A stretch of 64,000 nucleotides of DNA from Magnimaribacter mokuoloeensis. Its GTDB lineage: Bacteria > Pseudomonadota > Gammaproteobacteria > Magnimaribacterales > Magnimaribacteraceae. This document shows, piece after piece, positions 15,694 through 24,055 of the stretch. The notes beneath the pieces were generated by a model, which did no database searches, had not been told where the DNA came from, and saw only the letters and a list, made by a program, of their open reading frames with translations. The DNA lies in NCBI GenBank assembly GCA_041860225.1, contig CP151794.1, positions 1,302,001 to 1,366,000 of the forward strand. The letters run 5' to 3'. The stretch's first letter is position 1. Each line of letters opens with the position of its first letter. The translations under genes were made by a program, and so were the position numbers.

Positions 15694-17076
15694 ATGAGTA
15701 ATGGAACAGTAATACAAATAATTGGAGCGGTAATAGACGTAGAGTTTCCTAAAGAAAATCTGCCTAAGATTTATGATGCATTGACTGTTGATGAAACAGG
15801 CCTAGTGCTTGAGGTGCAACAGCAACTTGGTGACGGAGTGGTAAGAACTATTGCCATGGGTGCTTCAGAAGGCTTGAAAAGAGGTGTGTCTGTCACCAAC
15901 ACCGAAAATCCAATTTCTGTACCTGTAGGAGAAGCAACCCTTGGAAGGATTATGAATGTTCTGGGTGAGCCCATAGACGAAAAGGGAGATGTAGATGCTA
16001 CATCTACTATGCCTATTCATAGAAACCCGCCCTCATATGAAGATCAGGCAGAAACTACGGAGCTTTTAGAGACCGGTATCAAGGTTATTGATTTGATTTG
16101 CCCATTTGCAAAAGGTGGAAAGGTTGGTCTATTTGGCGGTGCCGGAGTTGGTAAGACAGTAAACATCCAAGAGCTTATAAGAAATATTGCTTATGAGCAT
16201 AGTGGCTATTCAGTGTTTGCCGGAGTAGGCGAAAGAACTCGTGAAGGTAACGATATGTATCACGAAATGATTGAAGGAGGAGTGCTAGACAAAGTGGCAC
16301 TTGTCTATGGTCAGATGAATGAGCCTCCTGGAAACAGATTAAGAGTTGCCCTGTCGGGATTAACAATGGCTGAAAACTTTAGAGATGAAGGGAGAGATGT
16401 TCTTTTGTTCGTAGATAATATCTATCGTTACACTCTTGCAGGAACTGAGTGTTCTGCCCTTTTGGGTCGTATGCCGTCTGCAGTCGGATATCAACCAACT
16501 CTCGCAGAAGAGATGGGTGTTTTACAAGAAAGAATCGCCTCTACAAAAACAGGATCTATCACTTCTGTGCAGGCTGTATATGTACCAGCAGATGACTTAA
16601 CTGACCCTTCTCCTGCCACGACATTTGCCCACTTAGATGCTAACGTTGTTCTTTCAAGACAAATAGCTTCATTGGGTATTTATCCCGCAGTTGATCCTTT
16701 AGACTCTAACAGCAGACAGCTTGAGCCTGCTATCGTTGGTCAAGAACACTACGACGTAGCTAATGCCGTCAAACAGCAACTAAACCGTTATAAGGAATTG
16801 AAAGATATCATTGCCATTCTGGGAATGGATGAGCTCTCGGAAGAAGATAAGCTGGTTGTTGCAAGAGCAAGAAAGATTGAAAGATTCCTATCTCAGCCTT
16901 TCTTCGTAGCAGAAGTATTTACAAATGCGCCAGGTAAATATGTGCCACTAAGCGAAACTATCAGAGGCTTTAAGGGCATTGTGAACGGAGAGTATGATGA
17001 TATCCCAGAGCAGGCTTTTTATATGGCTGGGAACATTGACGAAGTAATTGAAAAGGCCAAAACAGAGGCAGCGTAA
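15694..17076 (+). CDS. atpD: ATP synthase F1 subunit beta
   Basis: A 460-residue catalytic beta subunit, with P-loop GGAGVGKTV near 148-156, catalytic region GERTREGNDMYHEM, DNIYRYTLAGTE, and the DELSEED motif in ILGMDELSEEDKLVV. Length matches E. coli AtpD (460). It is the most conserved gene of the operon and a good phylogenetic marker for this organism. Confidence 0.98.
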   Translation: MSNGTVIQIIGAVIDVEFPKENLPKIYDALTVDETGLVLEVQQQLGDGVVRTIAMGASEGLKRGVSVTNTENPISVPVGEATLGRIMNVLGEPIDEKGDVDATSTMPIHRNPPSYEDQAETTELLETGIKVIDLICPFAKGGKVGLFGGAGVGKTVNIQELIRNIAYEHSGYSVFAGVGERTREGNDMYHEMIEGGVLDKVALVYGQMNEPPGNRLRVALSGLTMAENFRDEGRDVLLFVDNIYRYTLAGTECSALLGRMPSAVGYQPTLAEEMGVLQERIASTKTGSITSVQAVYVPADDLTDPSPATTFAHLDANVVLSRQIASLGIYPAVDPLDSNSRQLEPAIVGQEHYDVANAVKQQLNRYKELKDIIAILGMDELSEEDKLVVARARKIERFLSQPFFVAEVFTNAPGKYVPLSETIRGFKGIVNGEYDDIPEQAFYMAGNIDEVIEKAKTEAA

Positions 17077-17079
17077 TTC

Positions 17080-17493
17080 ATGTCTACAATACAGTGCAAC
17101 ATTGTAAGTCCAGAAGGAGAGCTTTTTTCTGGACCCGTTGAACTGTTGAGTGCTGAGGGAGGTGCAGGAGAAATTGCTATTACTCCAAGACACGCACCCC
17201 TGTTGACAAATTTGAAACCTGGTCCAGTTAAGTTAGTTCTGGAGGGTGGGGAAGAAGAAATTTTCTTTGCTTCAGGTGGATTTCTTGAAGTTCAACCCGG
17301 TGAGGTTACTTTGCTCACGGATGTTGCAGAAAGAGCCGATGATATCGACTCAGCGGCAGCTGAAAGAGCCAAAGAATTGGCCGAAAGAGAACTAGAAGAC
17401 CAAAAATCTGAAATGGATTATTCCCTGGCAACAGCACAACTTGCCGAAGCTGCGGCGAGACTAAAGGCCTTGCAGAAACTACGTAAGAAGTAG
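17080..17493 (+). CDS. atpC: ATP synthase F1 subunit epsilon
   Basis: A 137-residue epsilon subunit: N-terminal beta-sandwich with the family motif GEIAITPRHAPLLTNLKPG and a C-terminal two-helix regulatory domain (AERAKELAERELED...). It closes the operon. The 43-base gap to glmU has no convincing terminator, so some readthrough is possible. Confidence 0.96.
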   Translation: MSTIQCNIVSPEGELFSGPVELLSAEGGAGEIAITPRHAPLLTNLKPGPVKLVLEGGEEEIFFASGGFLEVQPGEVTLLTDVAERADDIDSAAAERAKELAERELEDQKSEMDYSLATAQLAEAAARLKALQKLRKK

Positions 17494-17536
17494 TTAAATA
17501 AGAAAAACCACTTGGGGCGAATGCGCCATTGTTCCA

Positions 17537-18883
17537 ATGAATATAGATTTTATAATTTTAGCTGCCGGAAAGGGCACAAGGATGGGGGGTAACTCCCCTA
17601 AAGTTCTCGCCAACTTGGCGGGTAAACCCATGATCCAACATCTGATCGATACTGTAGAAACTTTTCCCAAAGCCAAAACTTCCGTCGTTGTTGGTCATAA
17701 AGCCAAAGACGTTGAAAAAAGCATCTCCTCAGGAAAAAAAATAAATTACGTAATACAAAAAAATCAACTAGGCACTGCCCATGCTGTAAAACAAGCAATC
17801 CCCTTGCTTAGGAAAAACTCTGTAAGTGTGGTCCTCTATGGCGACGCTCCCTTGGTAACAAGAAAAACACTACATAAGCTGGTTAACTCTGCTGCTAGTG
17901 GAAGGTTAGCACTTCTTATCTACAAGAAAGAAGACCCTTCAGGCTATGGCAGAATAGTAAGAGGTCCTAAACAGAATATTTTGAAAATTATTGAACATAA
18001 GGACGCCGCAAGCAAAGAGCGAGAAATTAAAGAAGTTAACTCAGGAATTTTGGCGGTTAAAACAACCACCCTTCAAAAGCTTCTCCCATCTATAAAAAAC
18101 AATAATGCAGCTAAGGAGTATTACCTCACTGATCTCATTGAAATTGCAAACAAGCACTCAATTGGTGTTAGGGCCACTTTATGCGAAGAGCATGAGGTGG
18201 GGGGAGCAAACAGCAAACAAGAATTACATGATTTAGAAAGGTCCTATCAAAAAAGGTTGGCCGAAAGCCTACTGGCTAAAGACGTTTCGGTGGCAGACAC
18301 CTCAAGAATGGATATAAGGGGTAACATCCAAATTGGAAAAGGGTCTTTTATCGATATCAATAATGTTTTTGAAGGACAGAATAAGATTGGAAAAAATGTT
18401 CACATAGGCCCAAATTGCCACATCATCAATTCCACGATAAAGGACAATACAGTTGTTTACTCTAATACTGTTATAGAAGATTGTGAAGTTGGGGCTAACT
18501 GTAAGCTTGGACCATTCAGCCGAATTCGAGGAGGGTCAGAATTAACAGATGGATCAGAGCTCGGAAATTTTGTAGAAGCAAACAGGAGCAAAATTGGTAA
18601 AGGCTCAAAAGCGAAACACCTAACATATCTTGGTGATGCTAGACTTGGACAAAAAGTAAATGTGGGTGCAGGCACAATCACTTGCAATTATGATGGAAAA
18701 AATAAACACAAAACTATCATTGAAGATGGAACCTTTATAGGCTCAAACAGCTCGTTAGTCGCACCGCTAACTCTTGGGGAAGGGTCTTATACTGGAGCGG
18801 GCTCTGTAATAACCAAAAATGTACCCAAGGGAAAACTGGCTGTTGGCAGGGGAAAACAGGTAAACTTAAACAAAAAGAAATAA
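17537..18883 (+). CDS. glmU: Bifunctional GlmU (acetyltransferase / uridylyltransferase)
   Basis: A 448-residue protein. The N-terminal pyrophosphorylase domain has LAAGKGTRMGGNSPKVL at 8-24 and GDAPLVT; the C-terminal left-handed beta-helix has hexapeptide repeats and the acetyltransferase signature GAGTITCNYDGKNKHKT. It makes UDP-GlcNAc from glucosamine-1-phosphate for peptidoglycan and LPS. glmS follows after three bases, so two steps of the same pathway are co-transcribed. Confidence 0.97.
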   Translation: MNIDFIILAAGKGTRMGGNSPKVLANLAGKPMIQHLIDTVETFPKAKTSVVVGHKAKDVEKSISSGKKINYVIQKNQLGTAHAVKQAIPLLRKNSVSVVLYGDAPLVTRKTLHKLVNSAASGRLALLIYKKEDPSGYGRIVRGPKQNILKIIEHKDAASKEREIKEVNSGILAVKTTTLQKLLPSIKNNNAAKEYYLTDLIEIANKHSIGVRATLCEEHEVGGANSKQELHDLERSYQKRLAESLLAKDVSVADTSRMDIRGNIQIGKGSFIDINNVFEGQNKIGKNVHIGPNCHIINSTIKDNTVVYSNTVIEDCEVGANCKLGPFSRIRGGSELTDGSELGNFVEANRSKIGKGSKAKHLTYLGDARLGQKVNVGAGTITCNYDGKNKHKTIIEDGTFIGSNSSLVAPLTLGEGSYTGAGSVITKNVPKGKLAVGRGKQVNLNKKK

Positions 18884-18886
18884 TCG

Positions 18887-20722
18887 ATGTGTGGAATTAT
18901 AGGCGTAGCCTCAACTAAACCTTCAGTAGATAAGCTACTCATAGGTCTCTTGCGTCAGGAGTATAGGGGCTATGATTCGGCAGGATTGGCTATATTTGAT
19001 GAAGCAGACGAGATACAGATTTTTAAAAGAACTGGAAAAGTTGCTGAGCTTCAAAGCTCAATTGATCAAAATCCAGTCAATGGAAATGTGGGAATAGCTC
19101 ACACAAGGTGGGCCACTCACGGTCTTCCCACAGAAAATAATGCTCACCCGCACCACTCAAATAACAATGTTTTTGTAATCCACAACGGCATTATCGAAAA
19201 TCATCAAGAAATCAGAACAACCTTAAAGGCTTTGGGTTATGTGTTTGAATCCGAAACCGATACTGAAGTGATAGCGCATCTAGTTCATGCAAAAATGACT
19301 CAAGAAAAAGCATCTTTAGTCAAAGCCCTTCAGCTTGCTGTTAAAGACTTGAGGGGGGCGTATGCAATAGGCGCAGTTTGTGAAACTGAACCCGGAATAA
19401 TTGCAGCGGCCCGTAAAGGAAGTCCTCTGGTAGTAGGCATGGGTCATGGTGAAAACTTTATTGCATCAGACCAATTGGCACTAGTAGATTTTGCTGAGAA
19501 CTTTGTTTTCTTGGAAGAGGGTGATTTGGCTGAAATAACCTCGTCAGGCACAAAATTTTGGAACTTAAATGATGAAGAAGTTGAAAGGCCTGTAGTTGTT
19601 GCTAAGTCTCTTGGAGAGACTGTCGACAAAGGGGAGTATAGACATTTCATGCTCAAAGAAATTAACGAGCAACCAGAAAAAATAAAAGGGCTTCTAGAGG
19701 GTCAGCTAACTGATACAGGTGTCCAAGAAGAGATTTTTGGTCCAACTGCTCCTGAAATTTTCAAAGAAGTAAATGCGGTACAAATAGTTGCATGCGGCAC
19801 GAGTTTTCATGCCGGAACAGTAGCTAAATATTGGCTTGAGGGACTCGCAGGTCTGCCATGCAGCGTAGAAGTAGCAAGTGAATTTAGATACAGAAATAAG
19901 GTGGTGGCACCCAATACATTATTTGTTACTATTTCTCAGTCCGGTGAAACAGCTGATACGCTAGCTTGCCTTAGTGCCGCAAAGGATGCCGGATATCTTG
20001 CATGTCTCGGGATATGCAATGTTCCTTCGAGCTCTTTGGCAAGAGAGTCTGATCTGGTTTTCTTAACAAAGGCAGGCCCAGAGATAGGCGTAGCATCCAC
20101 AAAAGCATTTACCACTCAGTTAGTCGGACTACTAATGCTAACTTTAATTCTTGGACGATATCATGGATTGTCTTCAGTCGCAGAAAATGCTATCAATAAT
20201 TCGTTGCGAGCACTGCCTCAATCATTAGATGCTGTCATGAAACTTGAAGAGCAAATTATTGAAATGGCTGAAGATTTTGATCAGAAGGAACATGCTCTTT
20301 TCTTAGGCAGAGGAATACATTATCCGGTTGCCATGGAAGGGGCATTGAAACTAAAAGAAATATCTTACATCCATGCCGAAGCTTATCCCGCCGGCGAACT
20401 AAAGCACGGCCCTCTTGCGTTGGTTGATTCAGAAATGCCTGTAGTAGCCGTAGCCCCTAATGACGATTTACTTGAAAAACTTCAATCTAATTTAGAAGAA
20501 GTTCGCGCCAGGGGTGGAAAGCTTTACGTCTTCGGTCACTCTGATGCCCATCACGACGATGAATCTATCACGCGCTTCATAGAACTTCCTGAAGTGCCTG
20601 AGCTAATTGCACCTCTTATTTACTCAATACCTTTGCAGTTACTTGCCTATCATGTAGCTATTCTTAAAGGCACTGATATAGATCAGCCAAGAAACTTGGC
20701 TAAATCAGTAACGGTGGAGTAG
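18887..20722 (+). CDS. glmS: Glucosamine-6-phosphate synthase (glutamine-hydrolysing)
   Basis: A 611-residue GlmS. The N-terminal glutaminase domain begins MCGIIGVA with the catalytic cysteine at position 2, followed by GYDSAGLA and HTRWATHG. Two SIS sugar-isomerase domains follow (CGTSFHAG, SQSGETADT), and the end is DQPRNLAKSVTVE, as in the family. It makes glucosamine-6-phosphate from fructose-6-phosphate and glutamine. It forms an operon with glmU and ends the conserved origin block. Confidence 0.98.
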   Translation: MCGIIGVASTKPSVDKLLIGLLRQEYRGYDSAGLAIFDEADEIQIFKRTGKVAELQSSIDQNPVNGNVGIAHTRWATHGLPTENNAHPHHSNNNVFVIHNGIIENHQEIRTTLKALGYVFESETDTEVIAHLVHAKMTQEKASLVKALQLAVKDLRGAYAIGAVCETEPGIIAAARKGSPLVVGMGHGENFIASDQLALVDFAENFVFLEEGDLAEITSSGTKFWNLNDEEVERPVVVAKSLGETVDKGEYRHFMLKEINEQPEKIKGLLEGQLTDTGVQEEIFGPTAPEIFKEVNAVQIVACGTSFHAGTVAKYWLEGLAGLPCSVEVASEFRYRNKVVAPNTLFVTISQSGETADTLACLSAAKDAGYLACLGICNVPSSSLARESDLVFLTKAGPEIGVASTKAFTTQLVGLLMLTLILGRYHGLSSVAENAINNSLRALPQSLDAVMKLEEQIIEMAEDFDQKEHALFLGRGIHYPVAMEGALKLKEISYIHAEAYPAGELKHGPLALVDSEMPVVAVAPNDDLLEKLQSNLEEVRARGGKLYVFGHSDAHHDDESITRFIELPEVPELIAPLIYSIPLQLLAYHVAILKGTDIDQPRNLAKSVTVE

Positions 20723-20752
20723 AGCAAAACAGAGAATTAAAAAAAATACTTT

Positions 20753-21088
20753 ATGAACATTTTTAGACTTTTTCTGCTCATAATTGCCCTTAGTGTAATT
20801 GGATATACATTGCCAGTTATCCAGAGTGAGGGAATATTGATTTTGCTTCCAACCTTTTTTGGAGAAATGAATAACCTAAATTGGCAAGGGCAATTTAATC
20901 TAGATTTTTTAACCTTTCTCCTTATGTCTGCATTTTGGACTGCATGGAGAAACAAATTTACATTAAGGGGAAATCTTCTTGCAATAGGAGCATTTTTCCT
21001 TGGTGCACCATATTTAGCAATCTATTTAATTTACCTAAGTTTCGTTTGTGAAGGAGACATAAAATTAATGCTGCTTGGAGAAAGATAG
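20753..21088 (+). CDS. Small membrane protein, DUF2834-like
   Basis: A 111-residue hydrophobic protein with three predicted membrane helices (about 3-20, 48-66, 74-98). The pattern GEMNNLNWQGQFNLDFLTFLLMSAFW resembles DUF2834-type proteins, which have no known function. That match is from memory of the pattern and is tentative. It lies 30 bases after glmS without an obvious strong ribosome-binding site and opens the accessory region. Confidence 0.6.
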   Translation: MNIFRLFLLIIALSVIGYTLPVIQSEGILILLPTFFGEMNNLNWQGQFNLDFLTFLLMSAFWTAWRNKFTLRGNLLAIGAFFLGAPYLAIYLIYLSFVCEGDIKLMLLGER

Positions 21089-21235
21089 TATTGACTAATA
21101 TCGAATTTAGTTGAATGGAAGAAAAATATATAAAGTTCTATCAGAGTTTCCATAAAGGATTTCAGGGAAAGAAATCTTATTCTCTGTTTCATTCAAGTCA
21201 GTCACTGTGGTATAGATAAAGGTGTCTAATTAAAA

Positions 21236-21403
21236 ATGAGTAAATTAATTCAAATTCTCCATTCACCATTTTGGGGTGCAGCAATAGTAACGATTATTTT
21301 ATTAAATGCAGGTGACTATAAATGGTGGTTAATTGGGTTATTTGGTTTATTTGCAATTTTTGGAAAAATTTACATTAAAAATAATGAAAAAGAAGCACCT
21401 TGA
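21236..21403 (+). CDS. Small hydrophobic protein, 55 residues
   Basis: An ATG at 21236 opens a 55-residue frame (MSKLIQILHSPFWGAAIV...) with one or two hydrophobic segments (about 11-25 and 30-44) and a lysine-rich tail. I do not recognise the family. The preceding 147 bases (21089-21235) hold no convincing gene. Support is the coherent membrane-protein composition and the run of similar small ORFs here; expression is unproven. Confidence 0.4.
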   Translation: MSKLIQILHSPFWGAAIVTIILLNAGDYKWWLIGLFGLFAIFGKIYIKNNEKEAP

Positions 21404-21486
21404 TTTTCTGACCAAATTTCATAAACCAACAAGTAGACAGTTAAATCTACTCAGTGACGGTCGAATGATTTTGTATGTAACAGTTT

Positions 21487-21702
21487 ATGAATAAATTAAC
21501 CAATCTTAATTTCTTTTTAATCTGGGTTTTTGGTTTTTTTGTTCTCTTGTCATTTGATCTGTTTGTAGAAGGTTTTGTATTTGAGTGGTTGGAATGGAAT
21601 GGTACTAATAAGAATGACTGGTTCTTTGTTCTTTGGTGGGGTTTGGTTGTTATTTGGTCTTTAAATGGTTCGATTTCTTTGTATCAAAGACTAAAAAAAT
21701 AA
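21487..21702 (+). CDS. Small two-helix membrane protein
   Basis: A 71-residue, tryptophan- and phenylalanine-rich protein with two hydrophobic stretches (about 9-25 and 44-62) and a basic end (YQRLKK). No family is recognised. It lies in a series of small membrane-protein frames between glmS and the DoxX gene, all on the same strand but separated by 80-90 bases, so not a tight operon. Confidence 0.5.
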   Translation: MNKLTNLNFFLIWVFGFFVLLSFDLFVEGFVFEWLEWNGTNKNDWFFVLWWGLVVIWSLNGSISLYQRLKK

Positions 21703-21792
21703 TGAATATAAAAACTGTTACATACAAAATAAATCCACCACTGTTGAATAAAGAAAGATTTCTTGGTTTGGCAAATAATCGAAATAAATTAA

Positions 21793-21963
21793 ATGGATAA
21801 AAGAACTAAGACTTCTCGTGATGCAGGAAACTGGATTGGTGTAGGTACTGCAATAGGTGTCGCAGCCTTTGCTGCAACCAATGAACCTGTCTGGATTGCA
21901 GTGGGTGTTGCTGTAGGAGCAGCAATCGGCTGGAGAAAACCCAAAGAGAAGCAACAAAAATAA
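21793..21963 (+). CDS. Small glycine/alanine-rich membrane protein, 56 residues
   Basis: A 56-residue frame beginning MDKRTKTSRDAGNW, followed by a Gly/Ala/Val-rich double hydrophobic stretch (GVGTAIGVAAFAA and VGVAVGAAIGW) and a basic tail KPKEKQQK. The GxxxG-like spacing suggests a glycine-zipper membrane hairpin. Basic ends on both sides of the hydrophobic core are typical of genuine small membrane proteins. Longer frames on the opposite strand here are cysteine-rich shadows. Confidence 0.5.
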   Translation: MDKRTKTSRDAGNWIGVGTAIGVAAFAATNEPVWIAVGVAVGAAIGWRKPKEKQQK

Positions 21964-22052
21964 ACAGGACGACTAGAAAATATAAAAAAACCAAATTCGC
22001 CTTCTTTTGAATTCAGAATACATAGAGTAATATCTGAGATACAGGGAAACAA

Positions 22053-22454
22053 ATGGAAAAATCATTTCTAACTATTAGTAGGGTACTTCTTGGGGGTTAT
22101 TTTTTATACCCGGGCATAACTAAAATACCAGGATACGATTTTATGCTGGAATATATGGCGCTCCACAACATACCTCTTGCAGGAATTCTTTTGCCAATAA
22201 CAATTGTTCTTCAGATAGTTTTAGGGCTGGCACTTATAGCTGGATATCGTATTAAAGAGTCTGCCCTAACTTTAGCTATGCTAACCTTGTTTATAAACTT
22301 TGGCATGCATGACTTCTGGAACGAATATCCTAATACTGATGCGAGTCATGAGCTTCAAAATTTTTATAAAAACTTAGGCATTTTTGCCGGATTGCTAGCA
22401 TTAAGTGTATGCAACAACATACCGCAATGGAGGCTTTTCAATAAGTCGATATAA
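22053..22454 (+). CDS. DoxX family membrane protein
   Basis: A 133-residue protein with four predicted membrane helices. SRVLLGGYFLYPGITKIPGYDF is the DoxX-family opening helix and the remainder fits the fold. DoxX proteins are integral membrane proteins, some linked to quinone or redox reactions, but the substrate here is unknown. The next gene starts 16 bases later on the same strand. Confidence 0.8.
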   Translation: MEKSFLTISRVLLGGYFLYPGITKIPGYDFMLEYMALHNIPLAGILLPITIVLQIVLGLALIAGYRIKESALTLAMLTLFINFGMHDFWNEYPNTDASHELQNFYKNLGIFAGLLALSVCNNIPQWRLFNKSI

Positions 22455-22470
22455 CTTAGTTGGGAGTATC

Positions 22471-23403
22471 GTGAACGAGAACATTTTTGATTCAGGTGAA
22501 GAAGGGATCATCCAGTATAAGTCTTCTAATCCTTTTGAGTTCTTTCATATTCTTAACTCAGAAAATTGTGAAGAGCAGGACATGTTTGGAAGTCTTATTC
22601 TTCCCGAAGAAAAAAAATCTAAATACCCGTTAGTTATATGCATGCATGGAAGCATGGGTTGGAGAGGTCATCATCACGAACACTCTGTTAATTTTTTAAA
22701 GAATGGTTTTGCAGTTTTTAGGGTAAATAGCTTTGATGCTAGAGGAGTCACTTCGATCGTCGAAGACCAAATACAAGTTACTTTGGCAACAGTTATGACC
22801 GATTGTTTTAATGCTTTAAAGATTTTATCAAAGCATCCAGATATAGACTCTTCAAAAATTTTCGTAGCAGGCTGGAGCCTCGGGGGCAGTGTCGCAATTT
22901 ATTCAGCATGGGAGCCCATAGCAGAAAAACTCGCCCCTGAAGGAGAAAGTTTTGCTGGTCATTTGGCTTTCTATCCAGGTGCATTTATTTGGCCAGAAGA
23001 AATGCGCTGGAGCAAATCGCCTATTTTGACATTAATCGGTGCTGAAGATGACTACACACCTGCCGTTCTCGTTGAAGAGCTTTCGCCTGCGATAAATCAA
23101 CACGGAGGCAGCAGTTCAGTTATTGTTTACGAAAACAGTCATCATTCTTTCGACTCTATCGATCCGGTTATTCATGTGCCAAATGCGATTGCGGTTGGGC
23201 GCAGGCATACGTTTTTAGGCAAAGACGGTTCTCATTATCATGAAGATAAAGATGGAAAAAGGACTCCCATGAATGAACCGCATGAGAGAGCGCAGATATT
23301 CAGAGATCGGGCTAAGATAGGGGCGCATCTTGGAAGAAACTGGCAGGCTAGAAGGGCCTCTATGAAAGATTCAGTCGATTTTCTTTTATCCAATATAGAT
23401 TAA
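22471..23403 (+). CDS. Dienelactone-hydrolase-like alpha/beta hydrolase
   Basis: A 310-residue alpha/beta hydrolase: oxyanion-side motif CMHGSMGWRGHHHEHS, nucleophile elbow GWSLGGS with Ser near residue 135, acid in LIGAEDDYTP and a likely catalytic His in ENSHHSFDSI. The frame is open from 22405, but that overlaps doxX; I chose the GTG at 22471. The substrate is unknown. It is convergent with the TetR gene and their ends overlap by 4 bases. Confidence 0.8.
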   Translation: MNENIFDSGEEGIIQYKSSNPFEFFHILNSENCEEQDMFGSLILPEEKKSKYPLVICMHGSMGWRGHHHEHSVNFLKNGFAVFRVNSFDARGVTSIVEDQIQVTLATVMTDCFNALKILSKHPDIDSSKIFVAGWSLGGSVAIYSAWEPIAEKLAPEGESFAGHLAFYPGAFIWPEEMRWSKSPILTLIGAEDDYTPAVLVEELSPAINQHGGSSSVIVYENSHHSFDSIDPVIHVPNAIAVGRRHTFLGKDGSHYHEDKDGKRTPMNEPHERAQIFRDRAKIGAHLGRNWQARRASMKDSVDFLLSNID

Positions 23404-23996
23404 TTTAAAGTAACAATTTTTCTATGAGACCGAATGCTGTGCATTGCAAGATCAAAGGTCATTTCAGTCCAGGGTTTGATGTTTTCAATATCATCTTTTC
23501 TGCCTAGTTGTTCTGCTATCCCGCTTACCAAGACAACAAGGTATTCAGACAAGAAAGTGTCTGCTTTTTCATCTATATATCCATTTGATCTTAAATAAGA
23601 GTCAACGCTAATTGTTATTCTATTTAGCTGAGTGGGATACTCAAAATTAGAACTAAAGGGAATTTCATAGAATGAAGATTCTGTAATAAAAAAATATTCG
23701 ATAGCATGATAAAGGCGTTGCTCTGGTTTAAATTTATTTTCAAAAAGAAGTTTTTCTACATTTTCTATCATTTCGTTAACAGCTCTTATTTCCAATTCCA
23801 AAAGTATTGATTTTTTATTGGGAAAGTATTGATATAGGGATCCAATACTTATTCCTGCCGCTTCTGCTACTCGGTTGGTTGTGAATTGCTGATAGGGGTG
23901 CTGCTTCAAAACGCGAATAGATGCTTCAAGGATATTGTCGACCATCAGTTTTGACCTTTTTTGCTTGGGTTTTTTTCTTAAAAGTGCTGTTTTCAT
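23400..23996 (-). CDS. TetR-family transcriptional regulator
   Basis: A 198-residue regulator. The basic N-terminus (RKKPKQKRSKLMVDNILEAS) leads into a TetR helix-turn-helix, TTNRVAEAAGISIGSLYQYFPNKKSILLELE, at about 40-70, followed by an all-helical ligand domain. It is divergent from the exported amine oxidase at 24056, with an inverted repeat between them, so it probably controls that gene and itself. The inducer is unknown. Confidence 0.9.
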   Translation of the reverse strand: MKTALLRKKPKQKRSKLMVDNILEASIRVLKQHPYQQFTTNRVAEAAGISIGSLYQYFPNKKSILLELEIRAVNEMIENVEKLLFENKFKPEQRLYHAIEYFFITESSFYEIPFSSNFEYPTQLNRITISVDSYLRSNGYIDEKADTFLSEYLVVLVSGIAEQLGRKDDIENIKPWTEMTFDLAMHSIRSHRKIVTLN

Positions 23997-24013
23997 AATG
24001 CGAGTTTTTATTG

Positions 24014-24027
24014 CGAGTAATTGCTCG
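24014..24027. promoter_or_regulatory. Inverted repeat, possible TetR operator
   Basis: CGAGTAATTGCTCG is palindromic at 12 of 14 positions (arms CGAG/CTCG around AATT). An additional CGAGT half-site lies at 24001-24005. It sits in the 59-base space between the divergent TetR and amine oxidase genes, where an operator is expected. Confidence 0.45.
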
Positions 24028-24055
24028 TATTATAGGCTTATGGGGAGGCTTAGTT

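Noticed and set aside
18880..18900. glmS ribozyme or other riboswitch upstream of glmS
   Set aside because: Only three bases separate glmU and glmS, leaving no room; the ribozyme is known mainly from Firmicutes.
21115..21219. 34-codon ORF (MEEKYIKFYQSF...) between the first two small membrane proteins
   Set aside because: Too short, no ribosome-binding site and no hydrophobic or other recognisable character; likely chance.
21718..22052. Overlapping minus-strand frames of 62-87 codons
   Set aside because: They are antisense to the plus-strand 56-residue frame, cysteine-rich and repetitive in a way typical of shadow translations.
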